Source: Rhynchopus sp. YZ270_cl-10 (lineage: Eukaryota; Euglenozoa; Diplonemea; Diplonemida; Diplonemidae). From it: DNA of 64,000 nucleotides. The stretch is taken from positions 310,001-374,000 of the forward strand of contig OZ037890.1 of the NCBI GenBank assembly GCA_964035575.1. Reading direction: 5' to 3'. The position numbers were made by a program, and so were the translations under genes. This document shows positions 49,115 to 57,998 of the stretch, piece by piece; the stretch's first letter is position 1, and each line of letters starts with the position of its first letter. The notes beneath the pieces are model-generated. The model ran no database searches, was not told where the DNA came from, and saw only the letters and a list, made by a program, of their open reading frames with translations.

Positions 49115-50399
49115 TAGAGTTGGGGCGGCTGATGAGCCTTGGGGTGTGCCAAAAAGGGTGTGGGGTGGGAAGGTTAAGAGGATCCCAAGGCTACTTAGGT
49201 TGTCACCAAATGAAGGTTGAGGAGGTGTGTACAGTGTGCAAAGATGCTGAGTTGGTGTGTGCTTTCATTTTTTGGAGAAATTGGTGTGGCCCGCCCCAAA
49301 AAAAAAAAGTCAAAAAAAAGTACTTCTAATGTACCCCAAAAACCGGGTTTCGGGCCACACCAGAAATGCAAAAAAAACAAAAACTGGGGTAGATCTCAGA
49401 CCGGAGGTTATTGACTCAGACACACCTCTGACTCGTGCCAGCCGGAAAGAAGGGGGGAAAATATGGAAGGTGGAAAGTGCCAAACGCCGTAGATTAGATT
49501 TTATAGAGGAGCACCTTTGAGGGTTATGGTCTTCATAGAGGGGGAAACTCTAGTGTCAGAGAGGGATCGATCGAGAAAGTAGAATAAAAAAAGAAAGCCT
49601 TTTTTTGTTTGTTTGAGAGCAATAAAACACAACGTTTTCCCCCTTCTAAAAATCTATTTTCTTTTGTATTGGTGGAGCCACCCTTCCCCCCAAAGGATGA
49701 GTTCCTACTATACTGCACTTTGTTATGAAAGGTCAGGTTTGTCTGATTTTCATTGGATCAAGATTTTATTATTATTTGAAAACTTTGACAACGTGTACCC
49801 CCGCGAACGGGCAATCCACATGGCTTTTTTTTCTCTGGGGAGAAAAGAACAGGTGATAGCCCCCCTTTTTGTGCGACATTTACACCTCTCCTTTTCCCCC
49901 TAATTTTTGTCGACAATCACCTATCTTCCCATCAAGCAAAGACACCCTTTCAAAAAACTTTTGTTTTTGTGCGTAAAGTGTGTAATAAATATTCTGTGTT
50001 GACATTTTTATTGCAATACGCTCCCACTGACCTGGCCGTGAAGAGGAAACCTCTTTGAGGCCAAAAAAAAGAAGGTAAGCATGAACCACACCAACTCCAT
50101 TTCCTAAACAACAAACATCATTTTGGGACTCTCTCTAATCAGACAAAACCTTTTTTTTTGTTCCTACAAATTAAGAAGAAACACTCTCCCAGAGAGAAAA
50201 AAAACCCCTTTCCCTATTTCCCCTTTAGCTAGATCCACTTTTTCTTCAAAATCAACCACACACCCATTCTTCCACACTCTCTTTTCTCCATTTTTTTATC
50301 TTTTTGATAAATTGTTGGAGTAGTGTAGTTGCCTCGGTTGTGTTGCCACAGTTGTGCAATCTCCACTGTCTGTTTTTTTTTCTTCTTTTTTTTCTTTTT
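49115..50399. other. Spacer with an 81-bp MITE and two modules
   Basis: Contains the MITE at 49282-49362, a diverged CCAGCC-like segment at about 49390-49445, the GGCCGTGAAGAGG module at 50013-50070 and an AGTGTAG-stem module at 50304-50370, which ends about 30 bp from the stop codon of the DUF3592 gene. No gene. Confidence 0.55.
49282..49362. mobile_element. 81-bp MITE, TGGTGTGGCCCG ends, 5-bp target duplication
   Basis: TGGTGTGGCCCG and CGGGCCACACCA are exact terminal inverted repeats, flanked by GAAAT on both sides (49277-49281 and 49363-49367). Subterminal GCCCCAAAAAAAAAAA then GTCA matches the element at 36691-37943. A similar palindrome (TGGTGTGGCTGA / TTCAGCCACACCA) lies at 58072-58126, without a clean duplication. 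Confidence 0.87.
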
Positions 50400-51971
50400 C
50401 TAATCTTGTTTATTTACGTTGCGTTCATCTTCTGTTGGTGTTTCAACAACTTCCTTGAAGACGTCAGGGACATGAACATCCAACGGAATATTCAAATTGT
50501 ACGAGAGAGGGGTCCAGGAGAGGTGCACCTTGAACTCCATAGACCATCTGTAGTAGCGCCGGAGGTTGCCTTCGGAGCTCATCATCTTGAAGACGTGGCT
50601 GCGGAAGGGGAGCACTTCGAGAATTCCTTCGTTTTCCCTAGGAACATGATGATCATGCAGAATCGTCTGAAGGTCATTGTGCAGCTTCTTCACCGACCTA
50701 TTCGGGGTCTGCCCTTTCCTCGGACCATGCGTCGTCTCTGTCAACACAAAATCAAAGATAACCTTCTTATAACTCAACGGCAAAACCCTCGATCTCCTAC
50801 ACTGCTTAAAAACCAAGACAAAGGGTTCTCCTACCGTAATTTGTGGGGTATCAATTAATAAACAAACATCCTGAACGCGAATCACCAACGAAATTTGATA
50901 GATCAACCGGAGTACGAGAAGGCCGCCTACCAGGTGATAGATGTAACGCAACTCATCAGCTGAGCCTTGGACGTGGTGGAGAGCGGTGAAATCGGTCCAT
51001 AGATAGAAACCGGTGAAGTGCCAGAGAGAAACACATGCTGTTCCAAAAAACATTTCTGCGAAACCGCGGATGCCACAGGGACGGTGCATGACGTACCACT
51101 GCTCGGTTTGGCTCAGATCGTACGCTTGCAGCGTCTCTTTGTCATCTTTCTGCGGCAGTGTGATCCCCAAGCTCTTCATCACCTCCGCCTCCTTCTGGTC
51201 CTTCTCATAGTCAGGGTCCGTCTGATGCTGTTCACACCTCCCAACAAAGTCCTTCACAGACCCACTAAACTTCTCATATTTTCCTCCATGCGCATTAGTG
51301 TTCCAATCATGCTCTAAAACCATATACCAAAGAAACGCCAAGAAAACCCCTAAACTGACTAAACTGTGGAGATACGGCTTGAAATTCGCTTCTCTAACCA
51401 GAATACTGCGGGTAGGGTCTGCTGGGGAAACGAACGCTATACAGCCACGCTTATCGAAAAAGTCTTTGACCTGTGTGGCGTATGCTTTGTTCCGACCTGG
51501 TTGGTCGTGTTCGTATAGGTATACACTGTTGCTGGTGCGGTTCAGTCCGTCGGGGGTCAGGTATGAGTAAACAACCTGGACACGAAAGTTTTCGGTCTTC
51601 TGAAATAGTAGTTTCTTCTGCGAGGCGACGTTGAAGATTGCTGTGCGGTGCACGGTGCACTTTGCGCTTTTGGGCCAGTCGATCATCGCCCCCTTCTGTT
51701 CTGCAATCCGGTCATACAAAGTATAAGCAACAGGAAGCGCGACAAGAAATGCGATCATCCTCGTTATCCTCAACAGCTTATGCCGGTCGATATCCTTGTT
51801 CCCCTCGGACTTTGTTCCCTCAACAAACTGCGAAACAAAAACCGGCTTTGCAGATGAAGAAGCAGAGGCGGATTCAGGCTCGGGTGTAGCTGTAGAGGTA
51901 GATGCAGGTGTAGGTGCAGGCTTGTCATCACCCTCCTTCTTCTTTCGCTGTGTTACTGTGCTTTCTGACAT
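50400..51971 (-). CDS. DUF3592-type multi-pass membrane protein
   Basis: 523 residues from MSESTVTQRKK. A low-complexity Pro/Ala/Ser/Thr head (about 10-60) is followed by hydrophobic segments: IAFLVALPVAYTLY, LVSLGVFLAFLWYMVL, a pair around FGTACVSLWHFTGFYLW, and LVGGLLVLRLIYQISLVI. Between the first two lies a domain with YSYLTPDGLNRTSNSVYLYE and CIAFVSPADPTRSIL that resembles the DUF3592 extracytoplasmic domain (also seen in plant and protist membrane proteins). A soluble C-terminal beta-rich region of about 130 residues follows. No catalytic residues are apparent and the function is unknown. The assignment to DUF3592 rests on my recognition of the pattern, not a search. Confidence 0.75.
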   Translation of the reverse strand: MSESTVTQRKKKEGDDKPAPTPASTSTATPEPESASASSSAKPVFVSQFVEGTKSEGNKDIDRHKLLRITRMIAFLVALPVAYTLYDRIAEQKGAMIDWPKSAKCTVHRTAIFNVASQKKLLFQKTENFRVQVVYSYLTPDGLNRTSNSVYLYEHDQPGRNKAYATQVKDFFDKRGCIAFVSPADPTRSILVREANFKPYLHSLVSLGVFLAFLWYMVLEHDWNTNAHGGKYEKFSGSVKDFVGRCEQHQTDPDYEKDQKEAEVMKSLGITLPQKDDKETLQAYDLSQTEQWYVMHRPCGIRGFAEMFFGTACVSLWHFTGFYLWTDFTALHHVQGSADELRYIYHLVGGLLVLRLIYQISLVIRVQDVCLLIDTPQITVGEPFVLVFKQCRRSRVLPLSYKKVIFDFVLTETTHGPRKGQTPNRSVKKLHNDLQTILHDHHVPRENEGILEVLPFRSHVFKMMSSEGNLRRYYRWSMEFKVHLSWTPLSYNLNIPLDVHVPDVFKEVVETPTEDERNVNKQD

Positions 51972-53572
51972 TTTTTTTCTTTAAATTGTGTCGACAATCT
52001 CGTCGAGGTACCTTTTGTACTTTTTTTTCCTTTTTCGTTTCCGTCCTGAAGGGGTTCATTGGGGAAGAAGGGAAGAGAGGATGAGAGGTGATGATGGTGG
52101 TGGGCGAAATATTTAAAAAAAAAATCTCAAAAAACAATCGAATGTCAAATTCAAAAAAAGCCAGAAACAAAGGTTTTTTTTTTTTTTAAATTCCCATGAA
52201 TGAAGATTGTCCCCCTCTCCCCCCATGCTAAATTGAAAGGACGTTGCTCCAAACTTCGCGGGAAACAAAAAATACGTTTGTCAGTTGTTCATGCTGCTCT
52301 CAATAGAAAGCTTGTTTGTGGTGTGGCCGAAAGGGAGTGTTACGCACTGTATCGTACGGTATCACACCTTTTCCCCCGTACTTTTTTTTGTATCGCTTCA
52401 CACCCTGTGTTTCAACCAAACCAGATGTTGTGCTAAAGAAAATACACAATACTGAAACCATCTTATGCTTTGAGAATTATGAGGTAGCATTCTGTGAAAT
52501 AATTCCAAATTTGTCACCGCTTCGAAAAGAAAAAAACAGTGAAACAAAATTGGCGATACACTAGACAACCATGTCATTTAAACAGATGGTCAGCACGACT
52601 TTTTCTGTTTTTGTTTTTTGCCAAAAAAGAAAAACCGCTAAAAAAAACCCCGAGGAGAGAAGACGTTGTTAGGAGGAAAAGGAAGGTGATTAGGTGATGT
52701 TGGGGGGGAGGGATACACAACCCAACACATCCCTTACCCAAAAAATGAAAAAGTTGACTTGAAATACAACAGCCCTTCCGTGAACAGTGTACCTTTTGGT
52801 ACAATGACCGGCTGTACCGTGGGTGGACACCCAAACCAAGAAAACTTGTTAGATGAATGTGCCTCTCGTGCACAATACACATCATAAAGATATTGAAAAA
52901 AGAAATTGAAAAGTGCAAAAATGCCTCACCGCATATCGGCAGACGCAGGCACTGAATAAAAACAAACCATGGGGATTGGGGTAGTTGCATTAGGAGAGCT
53001 AGAACAGGACTCTATTGGTGTCTGTAATATCGACAAAAAAATAAAAAACACGCTTTGTCAAACCAAACAAGCGTTTTGCGTACAAGTGCCAAACGGGCTG
53101 TTGTACAGAATATTTTTTACATATTTTCGCCATATTACGACAGATCCTGCCTGGAGGAGAAGAAAAGAACATAAAAATTGGGGGGAAATGAGGGGGAGAA
53201 ACGTTAAATTTTTCGTCGCATCAGACTGAACACCATAGTTGGACCACCTTTTCCACTAGGGTTCTATACTCAACATATCCGCTGAAAGACAGACACACTT
53301 TTTTTCTTTTTTCAATTCACACACTTTTTGACACACAAAAAAAACTCACGCCACCCACCTACCCCCCCAACGCTCAGACGGAAGCTACCATGAACACCTG
53401 ACCGGCATCTGGGGAGGAGGGGGATGGGTATTTGGTGACTCCTCCACCCCTTTCTCTCCACTCTGCCCTCTCCCCGCTCTCTGTCTCTCTCCGCTTTCCC
53501 CCCTTCCCAGCTACAGAACGTTGCGTATTGATCACATTTAAAAAAAAAGGAAAACGCTCTCAACGACGGACA
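51972..53572. other. Spacer with GTACCTTGG, AAGATG and AGTGC modules in a row
   Basis: Three different modules occur in tandem at 52750-52835, 52850-52889 and 52912-52953, joined by A-rich linkers. No gene. 53440-53520 is pyrimidine-rich on the plus strand and lies just downstream of the oxidoreductase stop. Confidence 0.55.
52912..52953 (+). repeat. Spacer module family 'AGTGC/GCACT', representative copy
   Basis: AGTGCAAAAATGCCTCACCG, then CATATCGGCAGACGCAGGCA and CT: an outer stem AGTGC/GCACT and an inner pair GCCTC-like/GCAGGC. Relatives at 7723-7760, 13719-13750, 33611-33650, 34609-34637, 42385-42427 and 59197-59236. Interiors vary; all directional copies face the same way. Confidence 0.75.
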
Positions 53573-55051
53573 TCACTCCGAGGTGACGTGGTACGTGGTG
53601 CCGGTGTTGCACAGACGCTCGAGGAGACCCATTCCAATGCCAGAGGCGGGAGTGTGCACTCCAGGAGTGCCAGGCAGGTCACCTTCCTTCGAGAGTGCCA
53701 GGGTCAGGGCAGACTCAACCAACATACGCGCAGTGTCACGGTATCCCGGGTCGGTCTTGAAGAACATCGTGCTGGTGGCGGTCTTCACTTTGCTTCCTGA
53801 CTCAAATTCTGCCTTGGTTGTGACATGGAGGAAGCCTTTGTGGTCCATGAACTTCTCGGACGGTCCTTGACCGGGCTTGGGGAGGACGTACGCCTTTGCC
53901 AATGCGAGGAGTGGTGGGCATGCGACCACAGCGATGAACGCAAAGACCTCGAGCACCGAGCACAGTGCGGCGAGCGCGTTGTTGGCAACCTGTCCCTCCT
54001 CATAGCGCACAGCCTTGCCGTAACCGAGAAGTGCGTTGGAGCGCTTTGCCACTCCAGCATTCGCGATAGCCATCGGCGCCATCGACTGCCACAGCCCGTG
54101 GCTGCGCCTGAAGAAGACCGGGGCAAGCTTCAGGGCAAACGCAGACTTGGTCTGCTCTGCAGTGTTGAGCAGCGCATTGTGCGGCAGCGACGTCGTGTAT
54201 TTGTCTGTCCCATACACCGCGTTGAACACTGTCGCCAGCGTACCACCACTCGGCGCTGCAACGATTCTGTTAAGGTGCACCACACTCTTCAGCTGTGCGG
54301 TGGGGTCCTTCTTGCGTGCCTCCTCCACCACACCGAGGGTCGAGATATCCCACGGCACAGAGTCGTGCCCACAGCAGTGCACAATGCGGGCACCAGACTT
54401 CTTTGCGGTGACATCAAACCGATCGATGGTCTCCTCCACCCAGTCAACCTCCCCGGTGATGTCGCAGTAGTGCGTTCCGTAGTGTGCACAGTAGCGCACC
54501 ACCTGGGTGCCGTACAGAGCGAAGGGACCTACCGTGGTTGCCACACTGCGGGTGTTGTAGACCAGCTCGTGAAGGGTCTCCTCCTTCGCAGTGTCGACCA
54601 CGATGATGTCGGCATCCGCAGGGTTCGGCAGTGCATCCCTCACCTTCTCCAAGGCTTCTCTCCTGCGGCCTGCGATTGCCCACTTCACTTTGCCCCCTTC
54701 GTACTGCTTGCCAAGGTACTTCGCAGCAAGACCTCCAGTGAACCCTGTGGCTCCCAACAGGATGACGTCGTATTTGCGCTGGGCAAATGGGATGTCCTTG
54801 CCGGAGGGGATGTTGACCTGTTCGGTCTCAGCAGAGGGCTTGCTGCGGATGGTGGTCTTCGGGCGGATGAAGAGGTAGTTGATCAGGTTGATCGCAACCG
54901 AGGCAGGCAGGACAAGGAAGAAGTACACCGGGGAGATGACGCCAAGTGCGACAAGCTCAATCAGAAGCGGGATCTTCGCGTCACGTCCAATGGTCTTCCC
55001 TGCGCGGACCCACTCCTCACCTGCAGGGGGTGCGGAGTATGCTGGTGCCAT
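53573..55051 (-). CDS. SCCPDH: Saccharopine dehydrogenase-like oxidoreductase (SCCPDH / trans-acting enoyl reductase family)
   Basis: 492 residues from MAPAYSAPPAGEEW. The ATG lies about 24 nt after a strong acceptor on the coding strand (CTTATCCCCCCTCATAG). Residues about 28-62 form one or two hydrophobic helices, an N-terminal addition. The Rossmann dinucleotide-binding motif YDVILLGATGFTGGLAAKYL (94-113) and WAIAGRR at about 124-130 are characteristic of SCCPDH-like proteins rather than true saccharopine dehydrogenase. YCDITGEVDWVEETIDRF, VHCCGHDSVPWDISTLGV and SGGTLATVFNAVYG also match this family. Such proteins sit on lipid droplets or in mitochondria in animals and act as enoyl reductases in mycobacterial lipid synthesis. 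The specific reaction here is unknown. Length is typical (about 430-500). Confidence 0.92.
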   Translation of the reverse strand: MAPAYSAPPAGEEWVRAGKTIGRDAKIPLLIELVALGVISPVYFFLVLPASVAINLINYLFIRPKTTIRSKPSAETEQVNIPSGKDIPFAQRKYDVILLGATGFTGGLAAKYLGKQYEGGKVKWAIAGRRREALEKVRDALPNPADADIIVVDTAKEETLHELVYNTRSVATTVGPFALYGTQVVRYCAHYGTHYCDITGEVDWVEETIDRFDVTAKKSGARIVHCCGHDSVPWDISTLGVVEEARKKDPTAQLKSVVHLNRIVAAPSGGTLATVFNAVYGTDKYTTSLPHNALLNTAEQTKSAFALKLAPVFFRRSHGLWQSMAPMAIANAGVAKRSNALLGYGKAVRYEEGQVANNALAALCSVLEVFAFIAVVACPPLLALAKAYVLPKPGQGPSEKFMDHKGFLHVTTKAEFESGSKVKTATSTMFFKTDPGYRDTARMLVESALTLALSKEGDLPGTPGVHTPASGIGMGLLERLCNTGTTYHVTSE

Positions 55052-55382
55052 TTTTTATTTTGTGTTGTTGTTTTTCCTATGAGGGGGGATAAGGGGAAAA
55101 GGGGAGGTAAATAATGACGCCTTTTCACCTCTCAACCGAGGTATCCTTACAGGGTTCAAGTATTGGGGCTCTTTTTTTAATCCAACTCTCCTTAGTACGT
55201 TGTACGTTTGTCATTTTTTTTTTTGTTTTCATTCCTTTTTTTGCGGATTTTTTATAAAGCAAAGCAAGGGTCTCATCTTCCCCCCCTTTTTCCCCTTTCT
55301 GCGTTTCTCCTTCTCTCTGCTAGAACAAAAGGGCACTACCAACACCGACACCACCAACACCACCCCCCAAGAAACGCCCCCC

Positions 55383-57998
55383 CTACCCATTCGAGTCCTC
55401 CGGTGTTTGTGTGGTATCGCCTTTGGTTTGTGCTGCAGTCGCTTCTTCTGTGTCAGCTGCTCCAGATGCTGTGCGTGGTTCAGCCTGTGTATCCCCTTGT
55501 GTGGGCGCTGCTTCAATCTCAGAGGTGCTTTCTTCTGCTGGCTTCGCTTTGTCATCTGAGGACCCACCCGCGTCCCCCGACCCAGCTTTGGCATCATCAC
55601 CCTCATCTTCAGTCTCTTTGCTCTTCGGAACGTAGATGGACTCAATCGGCTGTGACATCGCCTCCATTACGTCAACCTATGTAAAGTGTTGAGAGAAAAT
55701 GGTTGTATTGTATTGAAAAAAATAATAATAGGGAACAGTCAGATTTACCCCATAATAATCTCGGCGGGAACTGAAAATACGGCGTGTTCGCCCGTAATAT
55801 TTACCGATCGTAATATGGCATCAAAGAAATAATGTTCAGTCAGGGAGGTGAGCGTTGTTTGGGTATGCGCAAAAAAACAAACCTGCTCAATAAATCGGGC
55901 CACCTCCTCGCTGGTTGGTGCGGTTTCGTCCTCGCATATCATCTCGGGTACGGCCTGGTGTAGTGGAGGTGGGTAGTACGTTAGATTGAAAACTTAAGGC
56001 TACATTAGTGTAGACACGACCTCCACCACTTTAATTATTTTGAATGGGCGGATGGAATTACCCATCTAGATAGCAACTGTCAGCTCCGCGAGATATTGAA
56101 CCCCATAGAGCACTTTCCAAAAAAAAAAAAATACAAAAAAAAAATGCCAAAAATATGGACATTCCTTTACATTGCTACGTCGTGCGCAGCCCCACAATAG
56201 CTCTCCACTTTTTATGCATATTTTCCCTTCAAAACTTGAATAATCGCAACGGGGGGGGAAAATGAGATTTTTTTTTTTTTTTGACAATCTGCTTGTTTAT
56301 GTAATACACACCTCCGCCTCCGCCTCCTCTGCTAGCTCCTGCTCGAGCTCCTTCTCCACCTGGTCCGTAATGACAGTGTTGATCTGTGAGTTGAGCCACA
56401 ACTGCTCCTCTTCCGTCAGCTGTGGGTCCTCTTCCAGTGCAAGCTCCCCGCCATCCTCTTCCTCCTCCGGCATGCCCGGCACCGCAGGCTCCTTCACGTA
56501 TTTGTAGTCACGGTACTGAGCGGGGTCCATGTCATATGCATGTGTGGCAGGGTACGCGCCTTCCTGCATAAACTTCAAGTGGTAGGCATCAGGGAGCATT
56601 GGGATTTCAGGGATCTCAGGGCGGTACACACGCAGGTCAATCTATTGGGGGTGGTGGGGTGGGTGGGGGAAGGAAAGAATAGAGAAATGGTTTATAAGAA
56701 CTCGCCTTTTGCTATGTTTTTTGCTTTTGTGGTGCTCCGGGAGGGGTCGATATTGACAGGTCGCTGACAGGTCGTTGACCGACTTCTGAAAGCACCATTT
56801 TGGTAATCAAAAAAAGTAGAATTGAAATACAAAGCCCTCTCATGACAGTGTACCTTGGTACAATGACCGGCTGTACCGGGGGTGGACACCCAACCATGCA
56901 GCCTCCTACATCCATTTCGTGGTTTACATCTGATATGTGCAACTCCCGCTTCTCAAAAAAAGGGTGAAAGGAGGAGAAACCTTTGAATACACAGTATCTG
57001 GAGACTTTTATGTACTTTCCTAATAGGGGTGTACATTTCCAACACTGAGGGAGGGGAAACAAAAAAACGGGCATCAGAACGCCATACCTCTGGGCCCATG
57101 ATGGTGATGTATCCTTCTGCCGCAAGGTTGGAGTGGTGGAACATCATTGCAAAGTGGTGGGCCATCTGTTGTGTTGGAGACGAAGAGGTTGCTGAGAAGC
57201 AGCTATTACATTATTTTGAACACTTAGTTGCAATAATACCCTATAGCCACCCTAGAGTGCACCACTCTTATTGTATTGCCTTTGGAAAGAGCCACCCCAA
57301 AGAAAAGAAAAGTCCGATGAACCTAAGACTCTCGCGCTTAGTCAGATTGGATCACATTCGTTTTTGAACCGCATCAGCTGCGCGGGATTGCACAAAAAGG
57401 CGTTGCCAGGGAATGATGTCATTTCCCCCCCCTCCCCCAAGCCAGAGTTAAAAACTAAACATAACATTATACTAACTGATCTGTCTTTACTACTCTACTA
57501 CTATGTCTTTTTTCGTTGACCGCAGTACACACTTTATGCAAAAAGAAAAGAAAAATCAGCAAAAAGTTAAAACAATGTCTGCTACCTTCGACTGCATGGT
57601 GAAATTCCCTACAAGGCGATTCATAGATCCCAAAGTTGACTTGAAATACAGTTTGAAACAAGACTAAAAACAAAACCCCCCTCTGCTCAAAAAAGAAACA
57701 ACAAACATACCGCCTGGTGATGGTACCGCGCGAGGTCTGCGTGGTAGTCCACCAGCTCCTCAGGGAGAGTGGGCTCGTCTCCAAACTCAGGTGAGACGTT
57801 ACCGTAGGCCTCGCTTGCCTCAAAGTGGCGTGGGGCAGGCTTGGTTGTCGCAGGCTTTGCTGCAGTCTTCGGTGCTGCAGGCTCAGAGAACTTGCCTGGT
57901 ACAAAGGCAGGTGCCTTAGGATTGTTCGGTGCGTCCACCGCCTGGTTCTTCGCCAGCCACGGAGGCGGCATGCCACCCCATCCTTTAGCGGCACTCAT
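55383..57998 (-). CDS. Multi-exon gene, unknown acidic protein
   Basis: I assemble this from separate minus-strand frames joined by GT-AG boundaries. Exon 1 57998-57711 (MSAAKGWGGMPPPWLAKN..., ending at GCG before GTATGT). Exon 2 57165-57088 (MAHHFAMMFHHSNLAAEGY..., preceded by CAACACAACAG, followed by GTATGG). Exon 3 56641-56312 (IDLRVYRPEIPEIPMLPD..., preceded by CCCCCAATAG, followed by GTGTGT). Exon 4 55954-55749 (AVPEMICEDETAPTSEEVAR..., preceded by CTACACCAG, followed by GTAAAT). The first three junctions keep phase 0. A final acidic exon 55676-55383 (MEAMSQPIESIYVPKSK...) follows TTTACATAG, but the exon 4 junction as written shifts frame and reaches a stop after GLT. One extra G in the GGGG run at 55748-55751 would keep it open. 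Total about 300 or 398 residues. I do not recognise the family. Introns hold spacer modules. Confidence 0.65.
56817..56900 (+). repeat. GTACCTTGGTAC module inside intron 2
   Basis: A full copy of the directional module (GAATTGAAATACAAAGCCC... GTACCTTGGTACAATGACCG ... GGGGTGGACACCCAA) lies within the proposed intron between exons 2 and 3 of the multi-exon gene. The AGTGTAG module at 55985-56031 lies in intron 3, and a 5' fragment at 57632-57650 in intron 1. These modules are therefore found in introns as well as between genes. Confidence 0.75.

Noticed and set aside
53825-55114. Plus-strand frame of 429 codons
   Set aside because: Antisense shadow of the SCCPDH-like gene, whose minus-strand product has clear family motifs.
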